This document shows positions 1-7,051 of a stretch of 37,148 nucleotides of DNA, in pieces (position 1 is the stretch's first letter; every line of letters starts with the position of its first letter). Position numbers and translations under genes: made by a program. The stretch comes from an uncultured bacterium (lineage in GTDB: Bacteria > Myxococcota_A > Polyangia > Polyangiales > Houyiibacteriaceae), in assembly GCA_938024995.1 (NCBI GenBank), contig CALJDU010000071.1, positions 1 through 37,148 of the forward strand. Direction: 5' to 3'. The notes beneath the pieces were generated by a model. It had not been told where the DNA came from and ran no database searches. It saw only the letters and a list, made by a program, of their open reading frames with translations.

Positions 1-91
1 AGGATGGGCGGGTGGGGTCAGAAGAACGCTGAAGTGAAACTCACGCTGCGCGCTCGCGTTCTGGCGCGCCCCATCTGCCATCCGCAGCATG
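1..91. repeat. Hairpin-forming 91-bp repeat, copy 1
   Basis: These 91 bases recur without a mismatch at 232-322. The element is an imperfect palindrome. Its outer arms, 2-17 and 69-83, match with one indel and two G-T wobble positions. An inner pair, AGAACGC (23-29) and GCGTTCT (56-62), is perfect. A single strand could therefore fold into a long hairpin around a loop at about 30-55. The window begins at the first base, so the copy may extend further left. A short open frame crosses each copy and starts with the same 29 residues, but its composition and the loss of similarity downstream argue against a real gene. It could be a REP-like or MITE-like dispersed element, or one unit of a longer tandem array. 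Confidence 0.9.
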
Positions 92-231
92 CGCTCACAA
101 ACGAACACCCGAGCCAACTCGATCGCGAACGAACACCCACGTCCAAAAGCGAACACAAGCGGACCGCGCCTCCCCCAAGAAAACAAAAGCAGCACGTGAA
201 CACTCAAGCGGCGAACCCTCGTTGAACGCGG

Positions 232-322
232 AGGATGGGCGGGTGGGGTCAGAAGAACGCTGAAGTGAAACTCACGCTGCGCGCTCGCGTTCTGGCGCGC
301 CCCATCTGCCATCCGCAGCATG
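232..322. repeat. Hairpin-forming 91-bp repeat, copy 2
   Basis: This copy is identical to 1-91 and offset by 231 bases. Similarity continues weakly past the identical part: GAGCCAAC occurs at 111 and 342 (same 231-base offset), GAACACAAG at 151 and 377, and ACCCTCG[T/A]TGAAC at 215 and 408. The whole stretch 1 to about 420 therefore looks like two tandem units of about 231 and 193 bases, in which the hairpin core is conserved and the spacer has diverged. Conservation only of the foldable part suggests that the hairpin is the functional or mobile portion. Confidence 0.9.
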
Positions 323-670
323 AGCAGCACCAAGATCAAACGAGCCAACCCGATCGCTCAAGACAAGTCCAACCGAGAACACAAGGAACGGGGCCCACTC
401 GCACGGCACCCTCGATGAACCGAGACATCTGTGTCATGGCTATGCTGTGCGGATCCGAGCCGTCCCCCAACTAGCGATCATGTTGCCTCTGTCTGAGGCC
501 AGGCGCGTCGTGTGGACAAGCGCATGATCTGGGCTGCTTTGATGGGATTCCTGCGAAGGAACGACGAAAGGCGCCACCACCGTCAGAATGTCCGACCACG
601 CAGAAACCGTGTGTCGGCGCACCTCTGTGCTAACCGGATCGGCGGCACGTCGCTTGCTTCTGTCTGGGGG
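323..670. other. Non-coding stretch before the first lipoprotein gene
   Basis: Up to about 420 this is the diverged spacer of the second tandem repeat unit. The rest shows no recognisable RNA gene or terminator. An open frame running from 512 into the lipoprotein gene encodes an Arg/His-rich, low-hydrophobicity leader with no signal-peptide character. I treat that part as untranslated and place the gene start downstream. Promoter elements are not clear enough to assign. Confidence 0.4.
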
Positions 671-1240
671 GTGCGCTTTGGCGTCGCCCCATTGATGACC
701 TGTCTCGCCCTCATGACGATTCTCTCCGGCTGCCCCGTCACGGACCAGATCGATCTCCCGAGCGAGCCCAACTACCCGCCGTCCATCGTCAGCCCGCCGA
801 ACGCCAGCGACATCGAGCGCGGCATGGATCAGATCATTCGCCTCGATGTGTCTGATCCGGACCTCGGGACGGAGCTGGTGCTCCCCGTCATCATTCGTGA
901 CGGCAACGTCGACCAGCCGCTGGAGTTTCGGATCTTCCTCGACAGCGTGACCATTGGTCGCGACGTACGTGGTTGGATCGAGAGCGGCGTGGGCAACGTG
1001 TCGCCAACGGGGACCATTGAGCGCTCGCTCGACTTACGCGTTCCTTTGATGGAACAAGGCGGGCTCGAGGTCACGCTTCGGCAACCGGGATGTCACCGCG
1101 TCGAGATCTTGGTCTCGAGCGCGTTTGAAAACGTCCGTGACGTGGAGACGCCAGGCGACTTGGGGACCGCCGTGTGGTGGGTCGAGACAACGGATCCGGA
1201 AGGCCTCGACACCGTGGACATGAGCTCGTGCCCACGATGA
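671..1240 (+). CDS. Putative lipoprotein, unknown function
   Basis: I chose the GTG at 671 because it gives a compact lipoprotein signal peptide: a short n-region with one Arg, a hydrophobic core, and the lipobox LSGC with the acylated Cys at residue 21. ATG 695 is the alternative; the open frame itself reaches back to 512. The mature part of about 170 residues begins with a Pro/Asn/Ser-rich linker. It is then mainly beta-type sequence with one Cys pair (QPGC near the middle, SSC at the end), suggesting a small beta-sandwich on the membrane surface. I do not recognise the family. The stop codon overlaps the next gene's start (ATGA at 1237-1240), so the two are probably co-translated and may act together. 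Product function: unknown. Confidence 0.7.
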   Translation: MRFGVAPLMTCLALMTILSGCPVTDQIDLPSEPNYPPSIVSPPNASDIERGMDQIIRLDVSDPDLGTELVLPVIIRDGNVDQPLEFRIFLDSVTIGRDVRGWIESGVGNVSPTGTIERSLDLRVPLMEQGGLEVTLRQPGCHRVEILVSSAFENVRDVETPGDLGTAVWWVETTDPEGLDTVDMSSCPR

Positions 1241-3006
1241 CGTGTTCCTACCCGCGCCGTTCCACGCGACAGCTCCTGTGGCTGAGCGCGCTACTTTTCG
1301 TCGCGGCCGGTTGCAGCTTTGAGGAACCCGACCGCTCGATCATGAACCAATGCACAACCGACGCGGACTGTGCGGGCACCGCGACCTGTGACCTGACGCG
1401 TGAGATGTGCGTATCGCGTCCCGAGACGCCGCTGCGCGTCGCGCTTGAGGTCACCAGTGCCGGCGGTCCTTCCGATCGCTTCGCGTCGTGGACCTTCCCC
1501 GCGCAGGACGTCGCCGGCCCGACCACGCGTGACCTCTCGATGCCGTCGACGGTGACCTTGGTGGGCAACGTTCGGTTTGGTGACCAGCGCGTGCCCGCGA
1601 CCATTTCTCTCGTTCCAAGCGCCGATCAGAACCGTGTCACGGCGAGCACGTTCCCCGAGTCAGTCGAGGTGCCTGATGGTGCGCCCGCAGACTTCGCGGT
1701 GCAGATCGTCGCCGGGCAGAGTTATGACCTGATCGTCGAGCCGAAGGGCGAGCGTGTTCCCGGAACCGAGATCCCGTGGCTGCGTCAGCTTCCGCCGCTG
1801 CGCTTCCCCGGGATCGAGACGCCCGACAGCATGTCCGAGGCAGAGGTCTTCATCCGCGTCGACGTCGGTTACCCCGAGGACATCCTTACGCCGTGCGATG
1901 GCGAACGCGTGAGCGCCTGCCGCTTTACCGGGATGCTCGTGAGCGAGGATGCAGAGGATCGCATCACGCTCGAAGAAGGACAGCGCGTTCGCGCGATCGA
2001 TCCGGAGACGGGCGAGGTCGTGTCGTCCACGGCCGCGACCAGTGAAGGCCTCTTCTCGCTGACCATCGCGCCGAACGTCGAGCGTTACGTTCTCCGAATC
2101 ACGGGCGGGGCGGATCGACCGCTCTTCCCGACGGTGACCGCAGACCCGGCGTTCTTCTACCCCGGCGAGAACCCGCCGCGTGTTCTCGTGCCGCAGCTCA
2201 CGAGCGTGACGTACAGCGGCAGCGTGGAGACCGAGGACGATACGCCCGCGCGTGTCGCGACGCTGTCGTTCGTTTCCCAAGATGTCTTCGACGATGAGCT
2301 GCAAGTGAGCGGTTCGTTCCAGACGACCGCGATGACAGACGAGAGCGGCCGTTTTAGCGTGGAGCTTCTGCGCGGCACATACGAAGTGGTGGTCTCGTCA
2401 GGCGCCATCGAGGGTGTCTCCATTACGCGTGAGCCCGCGGTCTTCGCGGACAGCGTGAGCATTTCGCCGCCGCCTGAGCAGAGCGAAGTGATGGGCCAAG
2501 TGTTCCGCCTTCCGGAGCGCGCGCACTTTGGCGGTCGCGTCGTGACGACCGATCTGGAGCCGATGCGAGAGACGGTCGTGGAAGGGCTCGCGCGCAACGT
2601 ACCGGGCATGGCCGACGTCTCCTACGCCGCGCGCTTCAACCGAAGCAGCACGGCGCTGACCGACGAGACCGGGCAGTTTGATCTCCGGCTCGACGTGGGC
2701 TCCTACGATGTGCTCATCAAGCCGGCGACGGAGAGCGGGTACGCCTGGGTGGTGGTGCCGAACGTGGTCATCGGTTCGGTGGGCAGCGACGCCCCATCCA
2801 TCAGCAACAGCTACGAGTTCTCTGCGCCGGTACCGCTTCAGGGCACGCTCCTCGGTCCCGCCGGCAAGCCGCTCGCAGAGGCCGAGCTTCGCGCCTATGT
2901 CGAGCTCGATGAGACGGGGCGTCGGGTGCAACTCGCGCGCACGATCACCGACGAGAACGGCCACTACGAGGTGCTCTTGCCCTCGCGCGTTCTCTCTGCG
3001 CCATAG
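1237..3006 (+). CDS. Lipoprotein with carboxypeptidase-regulatory-like repeats
   Basis: The start at ATG 1237 overlaps the upstream stop in an ATGA and leads directly into a lipoprotein signal peptide with lipobox VAAGC (Cys26). Residues 38-57 hold a cysteine motif of the type C-x5-C-x5-C-x6-C that is common in myxobacterial surface lipoproteins. The remaining 500 or so residues are beta-rich. At least three segments carry the signature T-D-E-x-G-x-F/Y followed by a strand and L-x-x-G-x-Y (for example TDESGRFSVELLRGTYEV and TDETGQFDLRLDVGSYDV), typical of CarboxypepD_reg-like or prealbumin-like domains. The last such module stops soon after TDENGHYEVLLP, so its final strand may be missing. 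A structural or adhesive role at the outer membrane is inferred; no enzyme motif is visible. Confidence 0.8.
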   Translation: MTCSYPRRSTRQLLWLSALLFVAAGCSFEEPDRSIMNQCTTDADCAGTATCDLTREMCVSRPETPLRVALEVTSAGGPSDRFASWTFPAQDVAGPTTRDLSMPSTVTLVGNVRFGDQRVPATISLVPSADQNRVTASTFPESVEVPDGAPADFAVQIVAGQSYDLIVEPKGERVPGTEIPWLRQLPPLRFPGIETPDSMSEAEVFIRVDVGYPEDILTPCDGERVSACRFTGMLVSEDAEDRITLEEGQRVRAIDPETGEVVSSTAATSEGLFSLTIAPNVERYVLRITGGADRPLFPTVTADPAFFYPGENPPRVLVPQLTSVTYSGSVETEDDTPARVATLSFVSQDVFDDELQVSGSFQTTAMTDESGRFSVELLRGTYEVVVSSGAIEGVSITREPAVFADSVSISPPPEQSEVMGQVFRLPERAHFGGRVVTTDLEPMRETVVEGLARNVPGMADVSYAARFNRSSTALTDETGQFDLRLDVGSYDVLIKPATESGYAWVVVPNVVIGSVGSDAPSISNSYEFSAPVPLQGTLLGPAGKPLAEAELRAYVELDETGRRVQLARTITDENGHYEVLLPSRVLSAP

Positions 3007-3190
3007 ACGCCGTTTGTCGCCGGGTTTCCTCCCGGAGCTGGAACGCGCTCCTTTCGAACGAGCGTAAACGCCAGTAGTTGTTGCGCTTTTTGGGGTGCGC
3101 GGCGGAAATCTTTCCCAACTTTAGAGACGCGTAAGAGGGCGTGCGTCTGTTGTTTGTGAGGGCAGAGCGCCCCGCGAAAAGGAAAAGCCA

Positions 3191-3913
3191 ATGACCCCCA
3201 TCACCCACTCCCTCTTCCGCGCCTCTTTTGTCGCCTCTCTTGCCGCCCTGCTTGGGTTTGGTGCGCCGACCCTGACCGCCGCCCAGGCGGACGCCGGCGA
3301 GAGCCACGTCCGTGACGGCAGCCGGCGCGCTCACAAGCGAGCGCGCCGAGGCAACCGTGGCCACCGCGGTAACCGCGGCCAACGTCATCACCGCGGAGCG
3401 CGCGTTCTTCAGCAGCTCCAGTTGACCGACGCGCAGCAGGCGCAGATCGCGAGCATTCGTGAGGCGAAGCGTGAGCGCGCCCGGAGCCTTCGTAGCGCAG
3501 AGCGCACTCCCGAGACCCGCGCCGCGATGCACGCGCTCCGCCAGGAGACGCGCGCGCAGATTCAGGCCGTCCTCACTCCTGCGCAGCGCGCCGAAGCGGC
3601 GACTCTTCGCGCCAACCACCGGGCCGAGCGGATCGAGCGTCGCGTCACCCGCATGACCCACCGTCTCTCGCTTACCCCCGCGCAAGCCGTGCAGGTGCGC
3701 TCGCTCTTCACCGCGCGCGCTGCGGAGCGAAGCGCCCGAGGACCGAACGCGGTTCGTCCAACCCGTGCGGAGCGACGAGCAAATCGCGAAGCGGGTCGCG
3801 CCGAGCTCGAGGCCCTGCTCACTCCCGCGCAGGTCGAGATGCTCAGCGAGCGACGCGCCAACCGAGGTGAGCGAGGTCGCCGTGGTCGACAGGGACCGCG
3901 CAGCCGCCGCTAA
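3191..3913 (+). CDS. Spy/CpxP-like LTxxQ-motif periplasmic protein
   Basis: The start at 3191 follows GGAAAA at about 9 bases and gives a Sec signal peptide, with probable cleavage near residue 32 (LTAAQ/A). The mature protein is about 208 residues and very basic. A Gly/Arg/His/Asn-rich segment (about 44-70) precedes a helical region with four LTxAQ motifs near residues 78, 128, 161 and 210. LTxxQ repeats mark the Spy/CpxP family of periplasmic chaperones and metal or envelope-stress sensors, and the helical Arg/Ala/Glu-rich composition fits. The tail ends in RRGRQGPRSRR. The arginine content is unusual for Spy and could favour binding to anionic partners such as nucleic acid or LPS; that is inference. 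No stress kinase or regulator lies next to it. It is monocistronic and ends at a hairpin terminator. Confidence 0.8.
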   Translation: MTPITHSLFRASFVASLAALLGFGAPTLTAAQADAGESHVRDGSRRAHKRARRGNRGHRGNRGQRHHRGARVLQQLQLTDAQQAQIASIREAKRERARSLRSAERTPETRAAMHALRQETRAQIQAVLTPAQRAEAATLRANHRAERIERRVTRMTHRLSLTPAQAVQVRSLFTARAAERSARGPNAVRPTRAERRANREAGRAELEALLTPAQVEMLSERRANRGERGRRGRQGPRSRR

Positions 3914-3930
3914 AGACGATCGACTACGAC

Positions 3931-3961
3931 AAAGAGCGCGCCACATTGTGGTGCGCTCTTT
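3931..3961. terminator. Bidirectional terminator between convergent genes
   Basis: AAAGAGCGC and GCGCTCTTT form a 9-bp outer stem, with a further CCACA/TGTGG pairing inside. On the plus strand it runs into TTTCCTTTTT, and on the minus strand into TTT. It lies 17 bases after the LTxxQ gene and 36 bases after the stop of the minus-strand gene, so it can serve both. Confidence 0.85.
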
Positions 3962-3997
3962 CCTTTTTGGGTTTCGCGACAACCGCGATGGAACGAC

Positions 3998-4648
3998 CTA
4001 CTTGTGCGCGGCGCGTTTTCGCAGCTGAGCGTACCGCGCGCGAAGCGTCTCATCGCGGTTGATGGGATCGTGTGTGCCGTCGTCGTCGCCCTTCGCGAAC
4101 GAAGCGTCATCGCTCTTGAGGTGCGCGACCGCCGCGAACATAGACATGAGGTGCAAGAGGTCCGAGTCCTCGGCGGAGTGCGCGGAGGCACCGGCGTGCA
4201 GCTCCATCAAGCGCTGGAGCACCGGGATCTCGCGCTGCAAACCGTCTAAGCGGAGCGCGTCGAAGAGCTTGTCGATCGCCTCCTCTTCGTCGATGGAAGA
4301 GAGCGCGAGGAGCTCCGCCTCGTCGAGCGTGAACAGCTGGTCGAAGTGCTTCAGGTAGTGAAGCTGAAACGCGAGCGCGTGACCTCCCGCGCAGCTCGGG
4401 CTGCCTCCGGTCACCGCGATGACGGTCGTCACCAAGTGGGTCCTCAAGGCACCCCAAGATTTCAGGATGAGCCGGTAACGCGGCATGTGGCGAATGAACC
4501 AGCTGACCCCCGACAGCGCGCCATGTTCCCCAACGACGTCCTCCAGGACGTTTGGGCGGAAGCCAAACAACGCGTTTCCGACCGACTCCACCACCCGCGC
4601 TGTCGGAAACGAAGACCGTCGCTTTCGCTTTTTGGGTTGGTCCGTCAC
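3998..4648 (-). CDS. Hypothetical protein with an AhpD-like segment
   Basis: The open frame begins at a GTG at 4738, but I prefer the GTG at 4648, which starts VTDQPKKRKRR. The first 30 codons of the longer frame look unlike protein, and neither start has a good ribosome site. The 216-residue product has a central helical stretch with SWGALRTHL, then GGSPSCAGGHALAFQLHYL. That spacing of a cysteine and a histidine after a hydrophobic helix recalls the carboxymuconolactone decarboxylase/AhpD fold, but only one Cys of the usual CxxC is present, so peroxidase-linked thiol chemistry is doubtful. The C-terminal half is acidic and helical. It is the last gene of the minus-strand run after the photolyase. 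Function is unknown; the fold assignment is tentative. Confidence 0.65.
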   Translation of the reverse strand: MTDQPKKRKRRSSFPTARVVESVGNALFGFRPNVLEDVVGEHGALSGVSWFIRHMPRYRLILKSWGALRTHLVTTVIAVTGGSPSCAGGHALAFQLHYLKHFDQLFTLDEAELLALSSIDEEEAIDKLFDALRLDGLQREIPVLQRLMELHAGASAHSAEDSDLLHLMSMFAAVAHLKSDDASFAKGDDDGTHDPINRDETLRARYAQLRKRAAHK

Positions 4649-4777
4649 CCACTCAATCGTACCAACCCAAGGGTGGGAGGACGGGATTGATCTCACTGAG
4701 ATGAAATTCCGCCGCGAATCGACTCGGTAAAGTGTCACCCAAATATGGGAGACGGCTTGGGCAAACGCGGTGCTTCC

Positions 4778-6259
4778 TTATTGAATGTGAGGGAGCCCTT
4801 GTTGCTCGTTTCCGAAGGTCGTGAGGTAGCGCTTCATCCTCAGCTTCCGCTTCGCGCTGTCGGACGTCATGTAGCGGAGCTTGCCGAAGATGGGTCGCTC
4901 TGGACCCCATGCCCGGTCATACCGACCCAGCACCCACATAATCCCGGAGTACGAGTTCGGGTTTCGACCATCCAGCGCGTACTTGTTGTTGAGTTCCACC
5001 ATGACGTCGAGCGCGGCTTGTGCCGACGGGCTCCATTGGTAGATCAACTTGCCCCAGAGCATCCGCAGGTAGTTCTGCATCCGCCCGGTCGAGACGAGCT
5101 CGCGTTGCGCCGCGTTCCACACTGGGTCGTGCGTCTCGGCGCGCTCAAGCTGCGCAAGGGAGTACACCTGCGGTCGCTCATCCGTCGCGTGCTCGGCGAT
5201 CGTTTTGAGCGCCCACTCCGGGAGCGAGGCCAGCTGATCGTAACGCTCATCATGGGCGCACATGTTGAAACCGACCTCGCGCCAGGTGACGAACTCGTCG
5301 ATGAACGACTCGGCTGAGGAGCTCATGTTCCAAAAGCCTTCGCGGCTCCCGTTCACCTTCCCGACTTGCTTCACGTGGAAGCCTTCGTTCGCCGTCAGCT
5401 CGCGCCAGATCTCGTAGACCGAGATGTGTCCGAAGTGGAGCCACGGCGACAGACCGCTGCTGGCGTCGCGGTCGGGATGACTCCGATCGTCTCCGTAGCG
5501 AAGGAGCCGTTCTTCAAAGAAGCGCGCGAGCTGCGCGCGTGCCGTCCCCGCGCCGCCACGAAAGGAAGCCGGCGTGACCGTGTGGTCGATCGCGAGCGTG
5601 CTCAGATCAACCGGGAACGAAGCGACGGGCCAGCGCTTCGTGATCGCCTCGTCCAGCACCACGTCGCCGTGCGGGTACTCCGCGAGCGGGCTCGGGTTGG
5701 GCAAATGCGCGAGATGGGGGAGCAGCTCCTTTTGCAGGTGCCGACGAAACGAGTGAGCCCGCGTGAAGATCCGCGTCGTCGCGCGGAGCGGGTACAGCCC
5801 GTTACTGTCGACCGCTTCGAGCGCGACATCGAGCCGCGACGCCGCCGCCGTGATCATCTTCGGCAAGAAGAAGCACGGGAAGTCGTCGGTCACGACCACC
5901 GCGGCGCGCTCGCTCAACGCGGCCAAGAGCCCGGCGCCATCTCCTGCGCGCGGCTCGACATAAGGAAAGTAGCGAACCCCCGCCGCGTCGTAGACCTCCG
6001 CTTGATGTTCCATCCCGTCGATCACGAACTGGTGGAAGCGATCGCTCGCCCACGGGTACCCCACGCGCAACGCCTCGAGCACGAGCAACGGCTTGTTCAG
6101 CGCGCGGCAATGTTCGAGCGCGCGATCGAGCGCGTGGTTGTGCGACGCGCGACGGAACGCGATCGTCCACAAGAGGACATACTCGCGATCCTCACGAATC
6201 GGGGCGTCACCGATTTGGCGCACCCGGTCCGCGGGGACAGGCTCAGCGGGGACAGGCAT
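4778..6259 (-). CDS. phr: Class II CPD photolyase (deoxyribodipyrimidine photo-lyase)
   Basis: The enzyme repairs UV-induced cyclobutane pyrimidine dimers in DNA using blue light and a reduced FAD cofactor. The N-terminal Rossmann-like half contains FRRASHNHALDRALE. The C-terminal FAD half holds the class II hallmarks: GRMQNYLRMLWGK, then a segment with LNNKYALDGRNPNSYSG, MWVLGRYDRAWGPERPIFG and LRYMTSDSAKRKL. The length of 493 residues fits the class. I chose ATG 6259, just before MPVPAEPVPADR; the frame stays open to 6388 but that part overlaps the upstream gene and is Thr-rich and unlikely. It lies 70 bases after the zinc-ribbon gene and is probably in the same transcript. A role in light protection suits a soil or surface-living, often carotenoid-containing, bacterium. 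The identification is secure. Confidence 0.96.
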   Translation of the reverse strand: MPVPAEPVPADRVRQIGDAPIREDREYVLLWTIAFRRASHNHALDRALEHCRALNKPLLVLEALRVGYPWASDRFHQFVIDGMEHQAEVYDAAGVRYFPYVEPRAGDGAGLLAALSERAAVVVTDDFPCFFLPKMITAAASRLDVALEAVDSNGLYPLRATTRIFTRAHSFRRHLQKELLPHLAHLPNPSPLAEYPHGDVVLDEAITKRWPVASFPVDLSTLAIDHTVTPASFRGGAGTARAQLARFFEERLLRYGDDRSHPDRDASSGLSPWLHFGHISVYEIWRELTANEGFHVKQVGKVNGSREGFWNMSSSAESFIDEFVTWREVGFNMCAHDERYDQLASLPEWALKTIAEHATDERPQVYSLAQLERAETHDPVWNAAQRELVSTGRMQNYLRMLWGKLIYQWSPSAQAALDVMVELNNKYALDGRNPNSYSGIMWVLGRYDRAWGPERPIFGKLRYMTSDSAKRKLRMKRYLTTFGNEQQGLPHIQ

Positions 6260-6329
6260 GGTCGCGGGTGTAGGTCCTGTCACCGCCGAAAGCCAGCGTA
6301 GGTGCGTCGCGAACGAGTTGCTCGCGCGG

Positions 6330-6995
6330 CTAAAGCCAGTAGTCGTCGTCGTGGTGACGTCGGCGTGCGCGCCGTTCAAGCTCTTCAATGCGTCTACGCT
6401 CTTGGGCGTCGCCGAGCGCCTGCGCTTGAATGGAGGTCGCCGCGGCCGCGCCCGCAGGACCCAGGCGGTCGTAGAGCGTCATGGTTTGGCTCCCATGCGT
6501 CATCGCGTCGAACGGCTCTTCGGGCTCGACCGTGTGGCTGAAGCCGATCAGGCCCAAGAGCTTGGCGAGGAGCCCCTGCGGCTGCGTCTCTTCAGTGTCG
6601 GCCTTCTCTAAGGGCGGCGGAAGCGCGAACTTCCCGACCTGCCCCGCGGTCACGAACTGACGCGCGACCTGAGAGAGTCGCGCGCCTTCGCCAGGGTCGA
6701 GCAAGAGCGAGCCGCAGTCCTCACAGCCTTCGACCAGCACCTCTTCCTGACCGCTTTCGCCCGAGGTGATCGCGAACCGCACAAAGGCGCCGCCGTCGAC
6801 CGGGCAGCGTTCCTTCTGTTCGCCCAGACGCCTCGCGTGCTCTCCGCGAAACACCAGCGCGGCGTCAAAGCCGTGGAGCGAGTCGGACTGACCTTGCTCG
6901 ACGAGCGCGACCTGGCACCCGTTGCAAAGCAGCACGCCGCCAACCGCCGGGTGCGGTCTCATTCCTCGGGTGCATCGCGGACACGAGTGGCTCAC
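6330..6995 (-). CDS. Zinc-ribbon (zf-TFIIB-like) protein
   Basis: GTG 6995 places the first ribbon at the N-terminus: C5-x2-C8, a short beta turn with GGVLLC, then C24-x2-C27. A second, degenerate ribbon has C64 (CPVDGG, with Asp67 where the second Cys is expected) and C91-x2-C94 followed by LLLDPGEGARL. That matches the pattern of bacterial zf-TFIIB-like proteins, CPxC..C..C..LWLDxGEL. The rest of the 221 residues is a low-complexity helix ending in a charged tail, RRHHDDDYWL, which could bind metal. TATACT lies only six bases upstream of the GTG, so a leaderless transcript is possible, although no good -35 is visible. The gene starts 56 bases after the second macroglobulin-like gene. Role unknown. 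Confidence 0.75.
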   Translation of the reverse strand: MSHSCPRCTRGMRPHPAVGGVLLCNGCQVALVEQGQSDSLHGFDAALVFRGEHARRLGEQKERCPVDGGAFVRFAITSGESGQEEVLVEGCEDCGSLLLDPGEGARLSQVARQFVTAGQVGKFALPPPLEKADTEETQPQGLLAKLLGLIGFSHTVEPEEPFDAMTHGSQTMTLYDRLGPAGAAAATSIQAQALGDAQERRRIEELERRARRRHHDDDYWL

Positions 6996-7051
6996 GCGCT
7001 GAGTATAGCGCTCTTCTACGTTGCGGTTGGGGCAGGTGGCGCTGCGCGCAG

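Noticed and set aside
4..474. Two short plus-strand open frames (4-225 and 235-474) with identical first 29 residues, which could suggest a duplicated small gene.
   Set aside because: The identity is explained by the repeated hairpin element at DNA level. The frames diverge fully after it, are low in hydrophobic residues and lack ribosome sites.
3020..3035. CCGGG-N6-CCCGG just after the second lipoprotein gene as a terminator.
   Set aside because: The stem is only five base pairs and no T-run follows, so it is too weak to claim.
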